From NCBI GenBank assembly GCA_902702965.1, contig CACRXP010000065.1:318240-382239 (forward strand): a stretch of 64,000 bases of DNA, read 5' to 3'. The stretch is from Spirometra erinaceieuropaei (Eukaryota; Platyhelminthes; Cestoda; Diphyllobothriidea; Diphyllobothriidae). The notes beneath the pieces are model-generated. The model was given only the letters and a program-made list of their open reading frames with translations, was not told where the DNA came from and did not search any database. Below, one piece after another: positions 45,591-57,052 of this stretch. The position numbers and the translations under genes are program-made. Position 1 is the stretch's first letter, and every line of letters starts with the position of its first letter.

Positions 45591-46260
45591 ATCACCTCAC
45601 AACCAGCATTGCAGGCTCGATTCCAACCTGTCCTCATTGCAATCGCACCCTCACATCACACATCAGCCTGGTCGGTCAAGTGCGAATTCATTGCACTGAT
45701 ACCGGCGAAATAGTGACAATATCCCCAACATAGGCTCGCCGCACCTGCCTCCACTGTCTGCGCTGTCAACGCATTGCGGCAGTTCGCGTCTCCTTGCCCT
45801 CCGCATTTACAGCACTGCCTTCCTGTCCACCTCACACTCCTTGTCGATGCGCTGCTGGGCCGCGCAAGGCTTGTCATTAGCCTCACAAGTGCTCCAGGCC
45901 AATCAACGCTGTCCCCCCTCTGATTGGCTGGCGGACGCGAAGACAACGAAAGGCGCACCTCGAAGGCGGACACAGACAACAACTTGCCTGTAGTGCGCGC
46001 TCGCGGCGACCGCCGACAGAGTTTTTCTGTACGCACTTCCAAAAACAGTAAAGGTTGTCCAGCTCACTCCGTCTTCCCTGACTTATGATTGGGAATCTTT
46101 TCGACCACACAACTTTCGACAGCATCACAGCTGCAATCGACTCAGCAGCTCCAGAACTATTCTGCCCATACTGTCGATGCAGTGCATTTCACTTATCAGC
46201 CTGGTCGGTCATTTGCGAATCCATCGCACTGAAACTGGCCAACCCGTGCCTTGAGTACCG
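45591..46260 (+). mobile_element. Zinc-finger retroelement remnant, split by a solo LTR
   Basis: Plus-strand text near 45625-45710 reads CPHCNRTLTSHISLVGQVRIH, a decayed relative of the minus-strand finger at 7.0 kb. A second, worse copy (FCPYC ... AWSVICESIALK) lies near 46158-46240. The solo LTR at 45775-46121 separates them. Confidence 0.55.
45775..46121 (+). repeat. Solo LTR with 4-bp target duplication
   Basis: It begins TGCGGCAGTTCGCG and ends TTTCGACA, matching the LTR at 57053-57398 along its length (cacactccttgtcgatgcg, ccaatcaacgctgtcccc, gattgggaatctttt). GCAT flanks it on both sides (45771-45774 and 46122-46125). There is no internal retrotransposon sequence, so it is a solo LTR. 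Orientation follows the 57 kb copy. Confidence 0.8.
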
Positions 46261-47900
46261 ACATACACCCGTCACCAGCCTCTCAGCTGTCCCCACTGTC
46301 CGTGCATATTCAGTCATCACACGAGCCTACTCAGCCACACGCACCTCCATGCACAACCCACCACCAACACATGCACCACACACAAACCTATACCATATCA
46401 TACACCGCAAACACGACATTGTACCTTCCACCTAAGTGGGGGGCGTAATTTTAAACTCCTTATCCATGTGACTCTTCCACTACTCTAACACATGTGAGGT
46501 CCGGCAAGCGCACCCAATTGGTGTGAAATCCTGATCTGTTGTGTGAAGACCAGGTCGCATCTGTGGCACACGCAGACGGGCTATTCTTAGTTCTGTCAGC
46601 CATTGCACCAACCTGAGCTTCAGTTGATTGTTCCCTTTGGACAATCAACTGATGAACCGGAGAGGGAAGAGGAAGTGAGGTCGATTCACTCATTCTAAAC
46701 AATCTACCATGATACGCCAAAAGCTGAAGCTTGGGATATTGCCAAATGTCAATTTAACTCAGACTTTGCAGTCAGGCCAGTATAGGCTTGCGCGGATTGG
46801 TGGACTGACGGTCAGGCGCAACGGCTCCCTCTTAATGTGGCCTCTATATAATTTTCGCGAATGTGAGATTCGAGCAGCCTACCCCCTTTCGTGAGAAGAC
46901 CTGGTGTGTTGTGTGGCGTGCCAGGTCGCGTACGCACATGCAGCCGCGCTCGCTAGCTCCGACAGCCACTGCACGCAAGTCCCATATTTGACAAATTAAT
47001 GCCCCACCAACTCTGTCCTATCTTTACTAGATTCCACTAGAACCGGCCAATGCTACTCTTCTGGATCAGTGCTTTCGTTTATGAACACTGATCAGTACCT
47101 AAGCATGTGTATGAAGCTATGCAGACAAGGTAGGATTAGTACTACAGGGATAACTGCTTGCAGACTGCATTTCTCTATTCGGAAGGGTACCTTGATGGGA
47201 ATTCAGTTCGTACGCTCTCGTGTGTTTTGTAACACGTAACGGGACTGCGTGGCAGTCTGCGTGCTCCTTCCGTCTGTGGGCAACGCATAAATTAACTGGC
47301 AGTTAGTTGGGGAGATGGACTCTGGCTTGGGCATCGACAGACCTCTACAGGTCCTACACTGTGAAGCAAAGTCGATGGCCTGGGAGAAGCGGAGAGTGAC
47401 TTGCAGTGTTTATTCGTACGACATGTTGATTGGCAACCTCCCAACGTCGTGACAAATTCGACTGCGTCAGGTATGGTATGGTGATGAATGCGCTGATGTG
47501 CCGTACACATGGATTTCCCATTATTGGTCTTCACTTTCGTTCGATTTTTCATGAAGGAAAGATCCATTTCAGGTGATCTCAGCCTACTTGCTCGCACCCG
47601 CATTCTTACATATAGCTGATTTTTGCACGGGTCTCAATTCTTAATCCTTTGAAATGTTAACTGGATGTTCTGTAGAATACATTCGAAATGTTGTTCGGAA
47701 AACCTGCTGGGTCACACGAAAGAACCTCTCAGCTTATAAATTGTCACAGGGGAAATCTCATCAGGATAAGGATCTAACTAACATTAAGACGAACAGGGGT
47801 TAAAAACAATGGATTTGGCTGAAGCCCACAACACGACGACGAGGGCGATAGTTGGAATGACAACTGTGTGAATTCCGACATATTTCCATCTGTGCCTTTT
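46261..47900. other. Spacer with a short internal repeat
   Basis: The block near 46535-46615 (gtgaagaccaggtcgcat, ctgtcagccattgcac) recurs near 46900-46980 (agacctggtgtgttgtgtgg, ccgacagccactgcac). The source element is unknown and no gene is recognised. Confidence 0.45.
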
Positions 47901-47929
47901 ACGATTATTTGTTTATCCTGTCGATCCAA

Positions 47930-48250
47930 GCATGCAGAGGGCAATTTGTCGAAGTCCCCAGACTTCGTAGGACAACTTTCAGAAGATTCCCAATAAATGT
48001 TCCAAAAAGGCTACAAGTTGAAAGCAAAATCCTCGATCGTATTTTTGGCGATCGGCCGAAACGGCTGCTAGTCGCGGAAAATAAGGTACGCAGGAGCTCA
48101 ATTACGAAGGACCTAGCGGACACTGACCATAAGGTGGACCCAATAACTTCATTTAAGGTCCTACTTTGGGCGACGACTGGGTGTCTCTTGCGCTTTGTAC
48201 AGGCTGCGGCAATAGAAAGGAAAAAACAGAACTCAGCAAGCATCTGGACT
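47930..48250 (+). pseudogene. Penelope-like endonuclease C-terminal remnant
   Basis: The tail SSITKDLADTDHKVDPITSFKVL followed by QAAAIERK parallels SSILAHLIDTDHRVDAKEAFQVV in the 32760-33500 frame. The GIY-YIG strands upstream are not readable. Confidence 0.5.
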
Positions 48251-48684
48251 ACGTGATCAACTTCGCACTGTCATGGTAAGATCCGATAATGGACGTAACC
48301 TTATTCCCTCTTTTGTCCTCTGACTGTTGTCTCCCGCGTTTCAGTTTTAGTCACGCTCGATAGGCTTTCACTATTGTATGAACTTATCTGTCTAGGTAAT
48401 TTCGCCCCCTCTCGCAATGCACAGCCGCATATCAGACCAACAGACCAGGTTTTATTTACCTGTCACGTTTTGCCCCTCAAGGCCGCTCTCCAACTGATTA
48501 ATATGCAATGATTGCACGCAGTTGAATAAGAGGTCACAAATCTTTACGGGTTCATTAAATTCTACATGCTCTTTGTTACATTAACAAAACCAGTACTAAG
48601 CTAGTACATGACGAGGGCCTCTGCACAAAAAAATTGCCCACAGATGGGAAAAGGTGAACTTGCTCCAGTTGTTTCACTTCCAGC

Positions 48685-48830
48685 TTTTAATTTAACCCGT
48701 GAGCTGCACAACCTCAGCTTATTTTAGGGCATTTTTTGTATAATGTTCTATCCACAGACAAGCCCTGAAACGCGCACGCAAATCAAAGCACTAGCATTCG
48801 GACCGTCCGATGTAGTGGAGAGGTCTCACC
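48685..48830 (+). repeat. Dispersed repeat, copy 2
   Basis: Counterpart of 37020-37160, same orientation. A direct-repeat word pair (gattattt ... tcaagcatgca) also links about 47903 and 48982. Confidence 0.5.
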
Positions 48831-51616
48831 ACGATAAGGAACTACTTTGTTTACTGAGTAACTAAAGCGAATAGGAACTAGTCCCCATAGATGCCGAGGA
48901 AAACCAAAATACATGAATAAACGTGTCAATGCGAACGTCCACTGTATGAATTGCGACAAATGCCTTGCCATGCGAATAGCGATTATTTAGTTAATCTTTC
49001 AAATCAAGCATGCATAATGCATACAGTACGCCTCAGCTAATGCAAATAAAATGCCCACATTCTCAACGGTATTCTGAAAGGACATTTTCCTCTTAACACG
49101 CCGGGCATGAACGTTTGTCGCGTTTACGGGAATCGTAATCAGAAATGCCAGACTCTGATGCATCAGGACTGATTATTAAGGCCGTTTTGGTGAAGCAGAA
49201 AGTGCTGTATGTTTAGGGGAGAAATGTCATTCATTAAGGGTCAAGTATTCCACCATCTTCTTCTCAAATCAATGCTCTGTCACGAGTCTGCGATCCGTTG
49301 AGAAGATGACGGATTACTTATTCTCATTCTTATTTTTGTAGTCTTGCTTTCCAGCGGATTTTCCTCAGAGGCATAGAAGGAATTCACTGTACTTTCAGTC
49401 TTCAAGTCAGAATCTTAACACGACGTTAATGACTAGCAAGCTGCTCATGAAAAATCGTCACCACCAAAACCTCTCGAAGACCAATTTCCACTGTATTTCT
49501 GATTCATCTCTGCCTAGACAATTCCACAGCTTTTTTCGGTGCACACTTTTCCGGAAGGAACCTAAAAACTTTTTATTTGTCTTCTCATAAAATGACGATC
49601 TCTCATTGTTTTGAACAGTCGTCTGTGGTTGTTATTTATTCCGATTTAAGGAAAGACAACGTACAGACGACTCTTAGCATACAAGGAAGTTCTAGGTACT
49701 GGCTTTCCCTGCCCTATTTCAATAAGTTTGTCTTGTCTAATTGCTAGTAAATGACGGTGGATGACTATTGCTGTTCGACATTCCAGCCGACGGCGAGTTA
49801 TTGGCTTCATAGAACGCTTTGAGATAGTGATCACCAGTGAGCGAATAGAACTGTTCGGATTCGAAGCTCCACCATGGCTTGTTTTGCATGCTGATGTCCA
49901 CCAGATAGTGTCAAAGCAAAAAAATATTCTTGTTATCAACCAGACGGGTATGATGACGCCCATGAGTATGTTTGCTCGTCTCTTCCATTGAAAAATGAAC
50001 TCGAACTTGTCTTTTTCCTAAAAAAATTCAAAGTGGCAAGAGGATTTTATGCATATTAGTGGGGTCACAATGTTAATTAATTTAATTAAACTTAGCAGTC
50101 CCGTAGTCGTTCAGAATAATCTGATTTTCGATGCTTCAATACCGATGTCCTAGGTGGAATTTGGACAAGCAGATCGCCTTTCTGCGAAGTACGCTGAGAT
50201 ATATGGCTTTTATCCGCGTTTTTTCTACTGCAAATCTAACAACGACTCCACTTCGTATTTGTTCTTCCTGTTCCTGAGATGTTATTTCTACTATTCGGGT
50301 TAATTAATATCCCTGACCGTGGCATAGTCAAAGTGATCCAGAGGTTTTATACTCGTAGGCCCTTATTTCGCTCTTACTAGTATCTCACGCACTGAAAGAT
50401 ACCGGCTGGAAGGCTTTCAGTTTTGAGATTTGAGAGCAAGGATCTGGTGTTTATTTTGTGTTTTGTAATAATAATTGCTCACTTGTTCATGCAACAACAG
50501 TCTCACACCAATAAATCGGCTTTTTAGTGTTCGCCTTCTAAATTACTCACTCATATGACCCAAAACTTTATATGTAGGTGGTTTTCTTCTTTGTGTTTAT
50601 GCTCACGATTCTCTGAAACGATACTTCACTCTAAACCGAGTCGTCAAGTAGCTTCCTGCTATTTAAAAGTGCCCTAAGTGCGCAATTAGTGTGGGACGTA
50701 TTAAATCTCTACTGCCTGTTTCAACCATCCGAAGAACTCCAAACACGTTAACAAAAAAACGTTCCCATGGAATTCGAGGGCTCGATAATCGTGTCACATC
50801 CTAATCTATCAGCTCACCTTCAAAGCTGCCGACTTTCCTCTTTCATTAGTGGTCATTAAATCCGATTTTTCTGTCTCCTACAGTAATGCGATTCGCTAGC
50901 GACGAGCTCCTCCTACTTGCGGGAAATAGTATTCATCTCTTGTATGTTCTGGATTTAACCATACCTTCCTCTCTACTCGACTAAATTGTGTTTGGAATGG
51001 GACGTTTTAAATGTCCAGATGATTGCGAGAGTAGAACAGTACATTCCATAATTTAACAATACTAACATTCATATTTTTAGGCGCCAAAATTGCACAATCC
51101 AAGCAAATTTGACGTTGGACCAACCGATAAAATACGGAAAATGAAGATACTAATGTTCTATGCGAGCTGCCAGATATGCAGTAGAATTTAGAAGTTGTAC
51201 CATGTAAACTAAGAGAAACTTTTTACGCCCGCCGACGTTTGTCCTTTTGCATTCAATACCTTTGATAATAATGTCAGCAAATCCCAGATTGGAAGATTTC
51301 AGAAAAGGTGGTGAGCTATATGTGAAGCAGTGAAGAAACGCCCAAGTTAAAAGCAGTTGGAGAGTTTATAGATCCCTCATCCTCGAAATGGACTTTAGGG
51401 AAAAAAAACTACTTCGAGGGTGGAGATGGGGGAGCATGGAAAATTCTTCCTAGGGCATGATAGAACTGTAAATGCATTTCTGCGGGTAAGAACAAAGCAT
51501 CATCATGATGGTCATTGCGGAGTCCTGGCGAGAGCTAGCAGCGTGCTTGATGCAGCGGTTAAGAACGCGCTCGTCAATGCGACTCCGATTACTAGTCTGC
51601 GAGACGGCTGTAGTAG
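48831..51616. other. AT-rich spacer left of the LTR retrotransposon
   Basis: No supported gene. Two overlapping opposite-strand frames at 49646-49991 shadow each other. The 130 bp before 51617 do not match the pol sequence found right of the element, which bears on how it came to lie there. Confidence 0.45.
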
Positions 51617-51839
51617 TGTCGAGAGCGTTAAAGATAGAACCGTCAATCCCAGACTATAAAAATCAGGATAAGACCAGAGTTATGGAAGAATTAATAATCA
51701 AAAGTCAAACGACCTGACAATCCCACTCATGCCAAGCGCGTCGCGTCGAGTTGTGTTCATTCCATTCAGTTAAACAACCAGTAAGTTCAAGAATAAGGAA
51801 CAGGTAGGGAAAGGCAAGATAGTCTGGCGCCTCGGCACA
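51617..51839 (-). repeat. 3' LTR of the CsRn1-like element
   Basis: Read on the minus strand it runs TGTGCCGAGGCGCCAG ... CGACA, with the polypurine tract immediately before it. Length 223 bp. Confidence 0.82.
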
Positions 51840-51897
51840 GTACCCCCCTCCGAGACCGGAGGCCGGCGAAAAACGACGCCGAAGGATGTGTACAGGT

Positions 51898-52680
51898 CTA
51901 AAAGAAATGCGTGACCAACCGATCAGGAAAGTGTACATGTCGACCACTACGAGTGATATATACAGGGTCCGTAGAAGAGTGAATAAATCTGGTGGCGGAT
52001 GTGTTGGAGTTGGTGGTGGCAGTCGGATATGGCGGACAGGAGGGCAGAGGGAAAATACGGGACGGTGGAATAGAGGCTCCGTGGGTGGAAGCAGAAGGTT
52101 GAGGACCACAGGGCTCATCCGGAGGAATGTCAGGGACGGCAGCCTTGAGGCGGTCCACACTCACGACCTCTTCACGATTGTCGCGCTGAATGCGGAAAGT
52201 CTTCGGCCCGCGAGAGAGCACCCGAAATGGGCCGTCATAGGGCGGTTCCAGAGGCCGGCGGACTCGATCACATCGGAGGTAGACGTGAGAGCACGTTGCC
52301 AAGCCCTTCTCGAGATAAGACGGAGAGGCGGAGGACCTGGGAGAAACCGGAGAAAGTGTCCGCATAAACCGCCGGAGGCGATGCAGGAGGTTGGTGGGAT
52401 CCTCAACCGCACCTTGTGGGTTTGGCGAGATCATCTCACTGGGGAGTCGGACGGTGGCACGGAACACCAGTTCAGCTGCCGAACAATCAAGGTCCGGCTT
52501 GAGAGCGGAGCGGATGCCCAAGAGGACCAGGGGAAGGTGGTCCGTCCAGTTCTCTGGATCGGCCGCGGCGCGTAGGGAAGCCTTCAGCTGGCGGTGAAAC
52601 CGCTCGACCATCCCGTTAGCAGCCGGGTGATAGGCTGTCGTCCGAATGCGGGTACAGCATAAAAAGGAGAGAAAAGACTG
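51898..52680 (-). pseudogene. pol: Pol distal part (integrase C-terminal region), severed by SINE
   Basis: The frame resumes after the insertion. It holds the integrase region with the catalytic Glu in NGMVERFHRQLKASL, a GPY/F-type module (PPYDGPFRVLSRGPKTFRI), a Pro-rich tail, and the end VYITRSGRHVHFPDRLVTHFF. The open frame starts at 52722, but its first ~14 codons are SINE sequence. The same C-terminal wording recurs on the plus strand at 56833-56995. Confidence 0.82.
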
Positions 52681-53298
52681 AATAGTATTACCGACAAAGA
52701 CAAGGGGGACTGGAATGGCCATTTCTGGCTTATTAGCCGTCGTCAGCCAGCCATACCCAAGCCCGAAGTGTGGACCATCCGAGCCTCGAACTCGCGACCT
52801 GTTGGTTTAGAAGTCAACGCCTCTACTCACCGGGCCACGAGCCCGTTGCCTTGTCGGTTTTCGATCGGGAATATACAATGTTAGGGGGCGCTCACCGATC
52901 GTTCATACGGAACTCACTCGTTCCGTTGTGCCTTATGGACTCTCTCTCGAGCCCAACCAGCAGCCGCACAGCGGCGCATGATATATAGGCAGAATAGTAT
53001 TACCGACAAAGACAACGGGCTCGTGGCCCGGTGAGTAGAGGCGTTGACTTCTAAACCAACAGGTCGCGAGTTCGAGGCTCGGATGGTCCACACTTCGGGC
53101 TTGGGTATGGCTGGCTGACGACGGCTAATAAGCCAGAAATGGCCATTCCAGTCTCCCTTGTCTTTGTCGGTAATACTATTCTGCCTATTTATCATGCGCC
53201 GCTGTGCGGCTGCTGGTTGGGCTCGAGAGAGAGTCCATAAGGCACAACGGAACGAGTGAGTTCCGTATGAACGATCGGTGAGCGCCCCCTAACAGAGT
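52681..53298. mobile_element. Inverted dimer of a tRNA-derived SINE (618 bp) inside pol
   Basis: Flanked by the direct repeat AAAGACTG (52673-52680 and 53299-53306), a clean target duplication. The left half (to ~52990), read on the minus strand, has an arm, a tRNA head (gggctcgtggcccggtgag, gttcgaggctc) and a tail. The right half on the plus strand has the same head, tail and arm, but in the order head-tail-arm. The halves meet at aatagtattaccgacaaag. Confidence 0.8.
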
Positions 53299-55670
53299 AA
53301 AGACTGGAAGAGGTTAGACTCAAATTGGGCACCACGGTCAGTCGTGATTGTGGAGGGTGCACCAAAGATAGCAACCCAACGACTGAGAAAATCCTTGACC
53401 ACCGTTGGAGCAGCAATGTCAGGCAGGGGAATTGCTTCAGGCCACCGAGTGAACCGATCCACACAGGTGAGGAGATAGGAACAACCATTGGACAGAGGCA
53501 GGGGGCCTACAATGTCCAGGTGAACGTGGCTGAACCTTGCACCAGGGCCGGGGAAGGTACCAATGGGGGCCTTGTTGTGCCGCTGGATCTTGCTCCGTTG
53601 ACAGGCAATGCAAGCCCGTGTCCATGCCTTCAGGTCCTTGTGCATACCAGGCCAGACGAAGCGGTCAGAAACCAGCTTGTCGGTTGCTCGACTCCCAGGG
53701 TGAGAGAGATTGTGCAGGGAGGAGAAAACTTTGCGGCGGAGAGATGGAGGCACAAATGGACGATGGGAAGGGGTGGATACGTCGCATAAGATGGTGCCGT
53801 TGCCAGTTGTCAGTGGTAGTTCACGAAGTTGGAGTCCGGAAACATCCTCATCACTGGGTGGACCGACACGGCGTTGTTCAGCGGCCATTTCAGCGAGGTC
53901 TATCCCGGGTGAAAGCTGAAGATGAGCAATAGAGGGCCTGGACAGTGCGTCAGCCACCTCATTCCTTGACACGTCAATATGGCGGATGTCTGAAGTGAAC
54001 TGCGAAATGTAGTCCAGGTGACGGATCTCCCGGGGGCTTAGCTTGTCAGAATGGGAATGTATTGCAAACGTGAGTGGCTTATGATCAGTGAAAATTGTGA
54101 ACTCTCGACCTTCGAGTAAATGCCGGAAGTGCCTTACGGCAAGATAAGCGGCGAGAAGTTCACGTCCGAATGTGCTGTAGCGGGTTTCTGCTTTGGATAG
54201 TTTCTTGGAGAAGAAAGCCAAAGGCACGGTAGAATCCGGCAGACTTTGTTGAAGAACCGCGCCAACAGCAACATTGGAGGCATCGACCATCAAAGATATA
54301 GGTGCATCAGCGTGAAAGTGAGTCAGGTGGGTGGCGTCAGCCAGAAGGTCTTTTACCTGCTCAAATGACGTGAGTGCGGCTGATGTAAGTTCAAAGGTGC
54401 GTTTGAGACCTGAGAGGAGATTGGTCAGAGGTAGGATGGTATCGGCACAGTTCGGGAGAAACCGGCGATAAAAGTTCACCATACCAAGAAACCGTTGCAA
54501 CTGACGCTTCGAGGTAGGGGGTGGAAAGTCCCGAATGGCGGCAACTTTTGAGGGAAGAGGCCGAATGCCGTTCGAGTCTATCAGGTGACCTAAGAACTCA
54601 AGAGAAGTGGCTCCTAGGACACATTTTGAAGGATGCAGGGTGACACCAAACTGCTGAAATCGGTCGAAAAGCAGGGTAAGGTGATGGAGATGTTCCTCCA
54701 CATCTCGACTGGCGACGAGAACATCATCAATATACGCATAAACAAATGGAAGGCCACGTAAAACACGGTCAATGAAACGTTGGAAAGTTTGTGAGGCATT
54801 TCGGAGACCAAATGGCATACGAAGGAACTCAAACAAGCCAAAAGGAGTCGTCACTGCCGTTTTGGGAATGTCCTCAGCCGCAATCGGAATTTGATGAAAA
54901 GCCCGCACCAAATCGATCTTCGAGAAAATGGTTTTGCCGGAAAGGGCTCCAGCAAAGTCCTGAAGATGAGGAACGGGGTACCGATCGGGCATAGTGATAT
55001 TGTTTAGGGCTCTATAATCGCCACAAGGACGCCAATCATCCGTATTTGGTTTAGGAACCATGTGCAAAGGAGATGCCCAGGGACTGTCAGACTGTCGAAT
55101 AATCCCTAGTTGCAGCATGTGGTCAAATTCTGCTTTAGCAGCCGCAAGACGCGCGGGAGCAAGACGGCGGGGACGAGAAAAAACGGGAGGACCAGTCGTT
55201 TTTATGTGATGAACAATATCATGGGGAAATGAGGTGTCAGAAAAATGGGGCTTAGTGAGGGGAGGATATTTTGCTAAAAGTCTACGAAATGGACAGTCAG
55301 GGTTTGGGTCAAGGACGGAGAGCTGGTTAGAAACTGAGGATGGAGGAAATCCTTTGACAGTGAGGGTAGTTGCGCGATCATGGAGGCGAAGTTGTCTGCA
55401 ATCCACCAGAAGGTCAAAGGCGGCTAAAAAATCAGCACCAAGGATAGCAGTGGGAACATCAGCAACCACAAATATCCAGGGGAATAATCGCCGGAGGCCG
55501 ATATCCAGGGAGAGGGATCGAAATCCAAAGGTTGTAATGGGGGATGAGTTTACGGCCTGAAGGTAAAGACCGTGGTTTGGGCAACGTCGGTCGGCTGGCG
55601 TGGGAGGGATAACACTAATCTGAGCGCCAGTGTCGACTAAAAAATGCCTGCCACTCGTGTTATCACTCAC
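53289..55670 (-). CDS. pol: Pol polyprotein, proximal part (protease, RT, RNase H, integrase N-terminus)
   Basis: The frame runs 793 codons, and the true protein probably enters by frameshift from gag, not at the first listed codon. In order it shows an aspartic protease ([13 protein letters not shown], first 20 residues), reverse transcriptase ([11 protein letters not shown] with the YIDD catalytic pair, about residue 325), RNase H (FTDHKPLTF), and integrase. Integrase has the zinc finger (H-x-H ... ACIACQRSK), first Asp (HLDIVGPL) and second Asp (TTDRGAQFE). It stops in inserted SINE sequence, so the catalytic Glu is on the far side. No internal stop before that. Confidence 0.9.
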   Translation of the reverse strand: MSDNTSGRHFLVDTGAQISVIPPTPADRRCPNHGLYLQAVNSSPITTFGFRSLSLDIGLRRLFPWIFVVADVPTAILGADFLAAFDLLVDCRQLRLHDRATTLTVKGFPPSSVSNQLSVLDPNPDCPFRRLLAKYPPLTKPHFSDTSFPHDIVHHIKTTGPPVFSRPRRLAPARLAAAKAEFDHMLQLGIIRQSDSPWASPLHMVPKPNTDDWRPCGDYRALNNITMPDRYPVPHLQDFAGALSGKTIFSKIDLVRAFHQIPIAAEDIPKTAVTTPFGLFEFLRMPFGLRNASQTFQRFIDRVLRGLPFVYAYIDDVLVASRDVEEHLHHLTLLFDRFQQFGVTLHPSKCVLGATSLEFLGHLIDSNGIRPLPSKVAAIRDFPPPTSKRQLQRFLGMVNFYRRFLPNCADTILPLTNLLSGLKRTFELTSAALTSFEQVKDLLADATHLTHFHADAPISLMVDASNVAVGAVLQQSLPDSTVPLAFFSKKLSKAETRYSTFGRELLAAYLAVRHFRHLLEGREFTIFTDHKPLTFAIHSHSDKLSPREIRHLDYISQFTSDIRHIDVSRNEVADALSRPSIAHLQLSPGIDLAEMAAEQRRVGPPSDEDVSGLQLRELPLTTGNGTILCDVSTPSHRPFVPPSLRRKVFSSLHNLSHPGSRATDKLVSDRFVWPGMHKDLKAWTRACIACQRSKIQRHNKAPIGTFPGPGARFSHVHLDIVGPLPLSNGCSYLLTCVDRFTRWPEAIPLPDIAAPTVVKDFLSRWVAIFGAPSTITTDRGAQFESNLFQSLLC

Positions 55671-55714
55671 GTAAAATGTGCGACCCGTAGAGTTGCCAGA
55701 GAGCTCGGCCGCAT

Positions 55715-56527
55715 TTACTCTCCGGCCGAGGAGTTTCCCTGCGGGGACTTGAAGGAGCAGTGTGGGACACAGCGCCGCGCCTTATCGCCATAGTTGACAT
55801 GATACCAACATAGGTTGGCGGTCCTGGGGCGAGAGCGGGAACGACGACGGTCACGACCGAAGGAACGTCGAGAGGGACCGGGGAATCGGCGCAGCTGCAA
55901 AGCGGCAACAGTCGCTGACAACTGGGCAATCTGCGTCTTTAGTTCAGCAAGGTCAGACGTGGACACGTTGAGAGGCTGAGACACCTGAGCAATCGTCGGG
56001 GATGACAAACGCTCAACCTCCATCATACGGTCAGCCATCTCCGCTAACTTTGATATTTCTAGGTCGTCGGAGCCAGAGGCCAAGATTGTTTGTACAGACG
56101 TCGGCAGACGTTCTAAGAACATCTCTTTAAAGAACTTGTCGTTGATTTTCATGTTCCCAACCAGAGAACGCATGCGACGCAAGAGTTCCGACGGCTTGCG
56201 ATCACCTAAGGCCTCCTCTTTTACTAGTGCGTGATAACGCTGCCTATCGGAGACTGATGTCAGGCGAAGAAGTTCAGCCTTTAACTTGGTGTAAGGAGCA
56301 TCGGTCGGGGGATCTCTCAGAAGCGTCTGCACTTGAGAAAGAATGGTGGGAGGGAGGGCCTCGACCAGCTTATAAAACTTGTCGGTTTCACGTGTAATCT
56401 TGGCGGAGTGAAAGGTCGCCTCAATACGGAAAAAATAAAGTTCTGGCGCATGTTGCCAAAAGTCTGGGAGGGAAGAAACAAGTCCACTGAGAGAAGAATT
56501 GGGATCATTGGAATTCGTAGAGGACAT
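55715..56527 (-). CDS. gag: Gag-like protein of the CsRn1-like element
   Basis: Structural protein that would package element RNA in virus-like particles. The 270-residue frame begins at an ATG. It has a capsid-like region ([46 protein letters not shown]) in its first ~160 residues, an Arg/Ser-rich stretch, then a zinc-knuckle-like C-x2-H-x9-C-x3-C at about C240, H243, C253 and C257. That CHCC form, in place of the usual CCHC, is a mark of the CsRn1 clade. The frame is intact. Just before its TAA lies GGGAAAC, a -1 frameshift heptamer leading into pol. Confidence 0.85.
   Translation of the reverse strand: MSSTNSNDPNSSLSGLVSSLPDFWQHAPELYFFRIEATFHSAKITRETDKFYKLVEALPPTILSQVQTLLRDPPTDAPYTKLKAELLRLTSVSDRQRYHALVKEEALGDRKPSELLRRMRSLVGNMKINDKFFKEMFLERLPTSVQTILASGSDDLEISKLAEMADRMMEVERLSSPTIAQVSQPLNVSTSDLAELKTQIAQLSATVAALQLRRFPGPSRRSFGRDRRRSRSRPRTANLCWYHVNYGDKARRCVPHCSFKSPQGNSSAGE
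55733..55739 (-). promoter_or_regulatory. Putative -1 ribosomal frameshift site (gag to pol)
   Basis: Minus-strand GGGAAAC is positioned as G GGA AAC in the gag frame, with the gag stop 16 nt downstream. A -1 slip continues without a stop into the protease frame (DTGAQ). A short ctcc/ggag hairpin could form right after it. The signal is textbook; use in the cell is inference. Confidence 0.65.
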
Positions 56528-56617
56528 GATTGTAGAAAGAAAGAAGGCAAACGGGCGGTATGCAAATTGGAAGTCGACTAATTGAAGGTATAAGCGTGAA
56601 CGTCAAAGGGTCACCAC

Positions 56618-56834
56618 TGTCGCGAGCGTTAAAGATAGAACCGTCAATCCCAGACTATAAAAATCAGGATAAGACCAGAGTTATGGAAGAATTAATAATC
56701 AAAAGTCAAACGACCTGACAATCCCACTCATGCCAAGCGCGTCGCGTCGAGTTGTGTTCATTCCATTCAGTTAAACAACCAGTAAGTTCAAGAATGAGGA
56801 ACAGGTAGGGGAAGGCAAGATAGTCTGGCGCCTC
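56618..56834 (-). repeat. 5' LTR of the CsRn1-like element, outer end missing
   Basis: It matches the left LTR except for three substitutions, but the outermost bases (tgtgcc in element sense) are replaced by the neighbouring gypsy fragment, so the copy is clipped at its 5' end. Confidence 0.8.
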
Positions 56835-56995
56835 TGCCCCCATGTCCGCAATCCACAACTCCAACTACTACTTCATCAACCAGCAACACTGTAACCGCGA
56901 GCCATACTCACTCTACTCCTGTGCCCCCTGTATATATCACCCGTAGTGGACGCCATGTTCACTTTCCTGACCGTTTCGTTACTCATGTTTTTTAG
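56833..56995 (+). pseudogene. pol: C-terminus of pol from a second gypsy element, plus strand
   Basis: The frame ends with VYITRSGRHVHFPDRFVTHVF and TAG (56993-56995), nearly the same tail as the minus-strand element, preceded by a Pro/Thr/Ser-rich stretch. It starts abruptly at the clipped LTR of the other element. Confidence 0.8.
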
Positions 56996-57041
56996 ACATC
57001 AACAGTTCCTTCGGTATCGCTACGCGCCACCTTCGGTCTAG

Positions 57042-57052
57042 CCGGGGGGTAC
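57042..57052 (+). other. Polypurine tract of the second gypsy element
   Basis: ccggggggtac stands directly before the LTR start TGTAGCAG, the position from which plus-strand DNA synthesis is primed. Confidence 0.65.

Larger units (their letters stand above)
51617..56834 (-). mobile_element. CsRn1-like Ty3/gypsy LTR retrotransposon, SINE-interrupted
   Basis: Direct LTRs at 51617-51839 and 56618-56834 differ at three positions in the compared length, apart from the end of the right copy. Inside on the minus strand are gag (56527-55715), pol (55670-53289) and the distal pol part (52722-51898). Next to the 5' LTR, tggtgaccctttgacg resembles a primer site for a tRNA ending in CCA. Beside the 3' LTR a G-rich polypurine tract (ggaggggggtac) occurs. 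The gag CHCC motif and gag-pol order fit the CsRn1 clade known from flukes. A 618-bp SINE dimer splits integrase, so it is now defective. Confidence 0.88.

Noticed and set aside
49646..49991. Opposing frames of 105 and 76 codons
   Set aside because: They shadow one another and have no recognisable motif; no repeat or exon signals around them.
51886..52575. 229-codon plus-strand frame
   Set aside because: Antisense shadow of the pol distal region, whose integrase motifs read on the minus strand.
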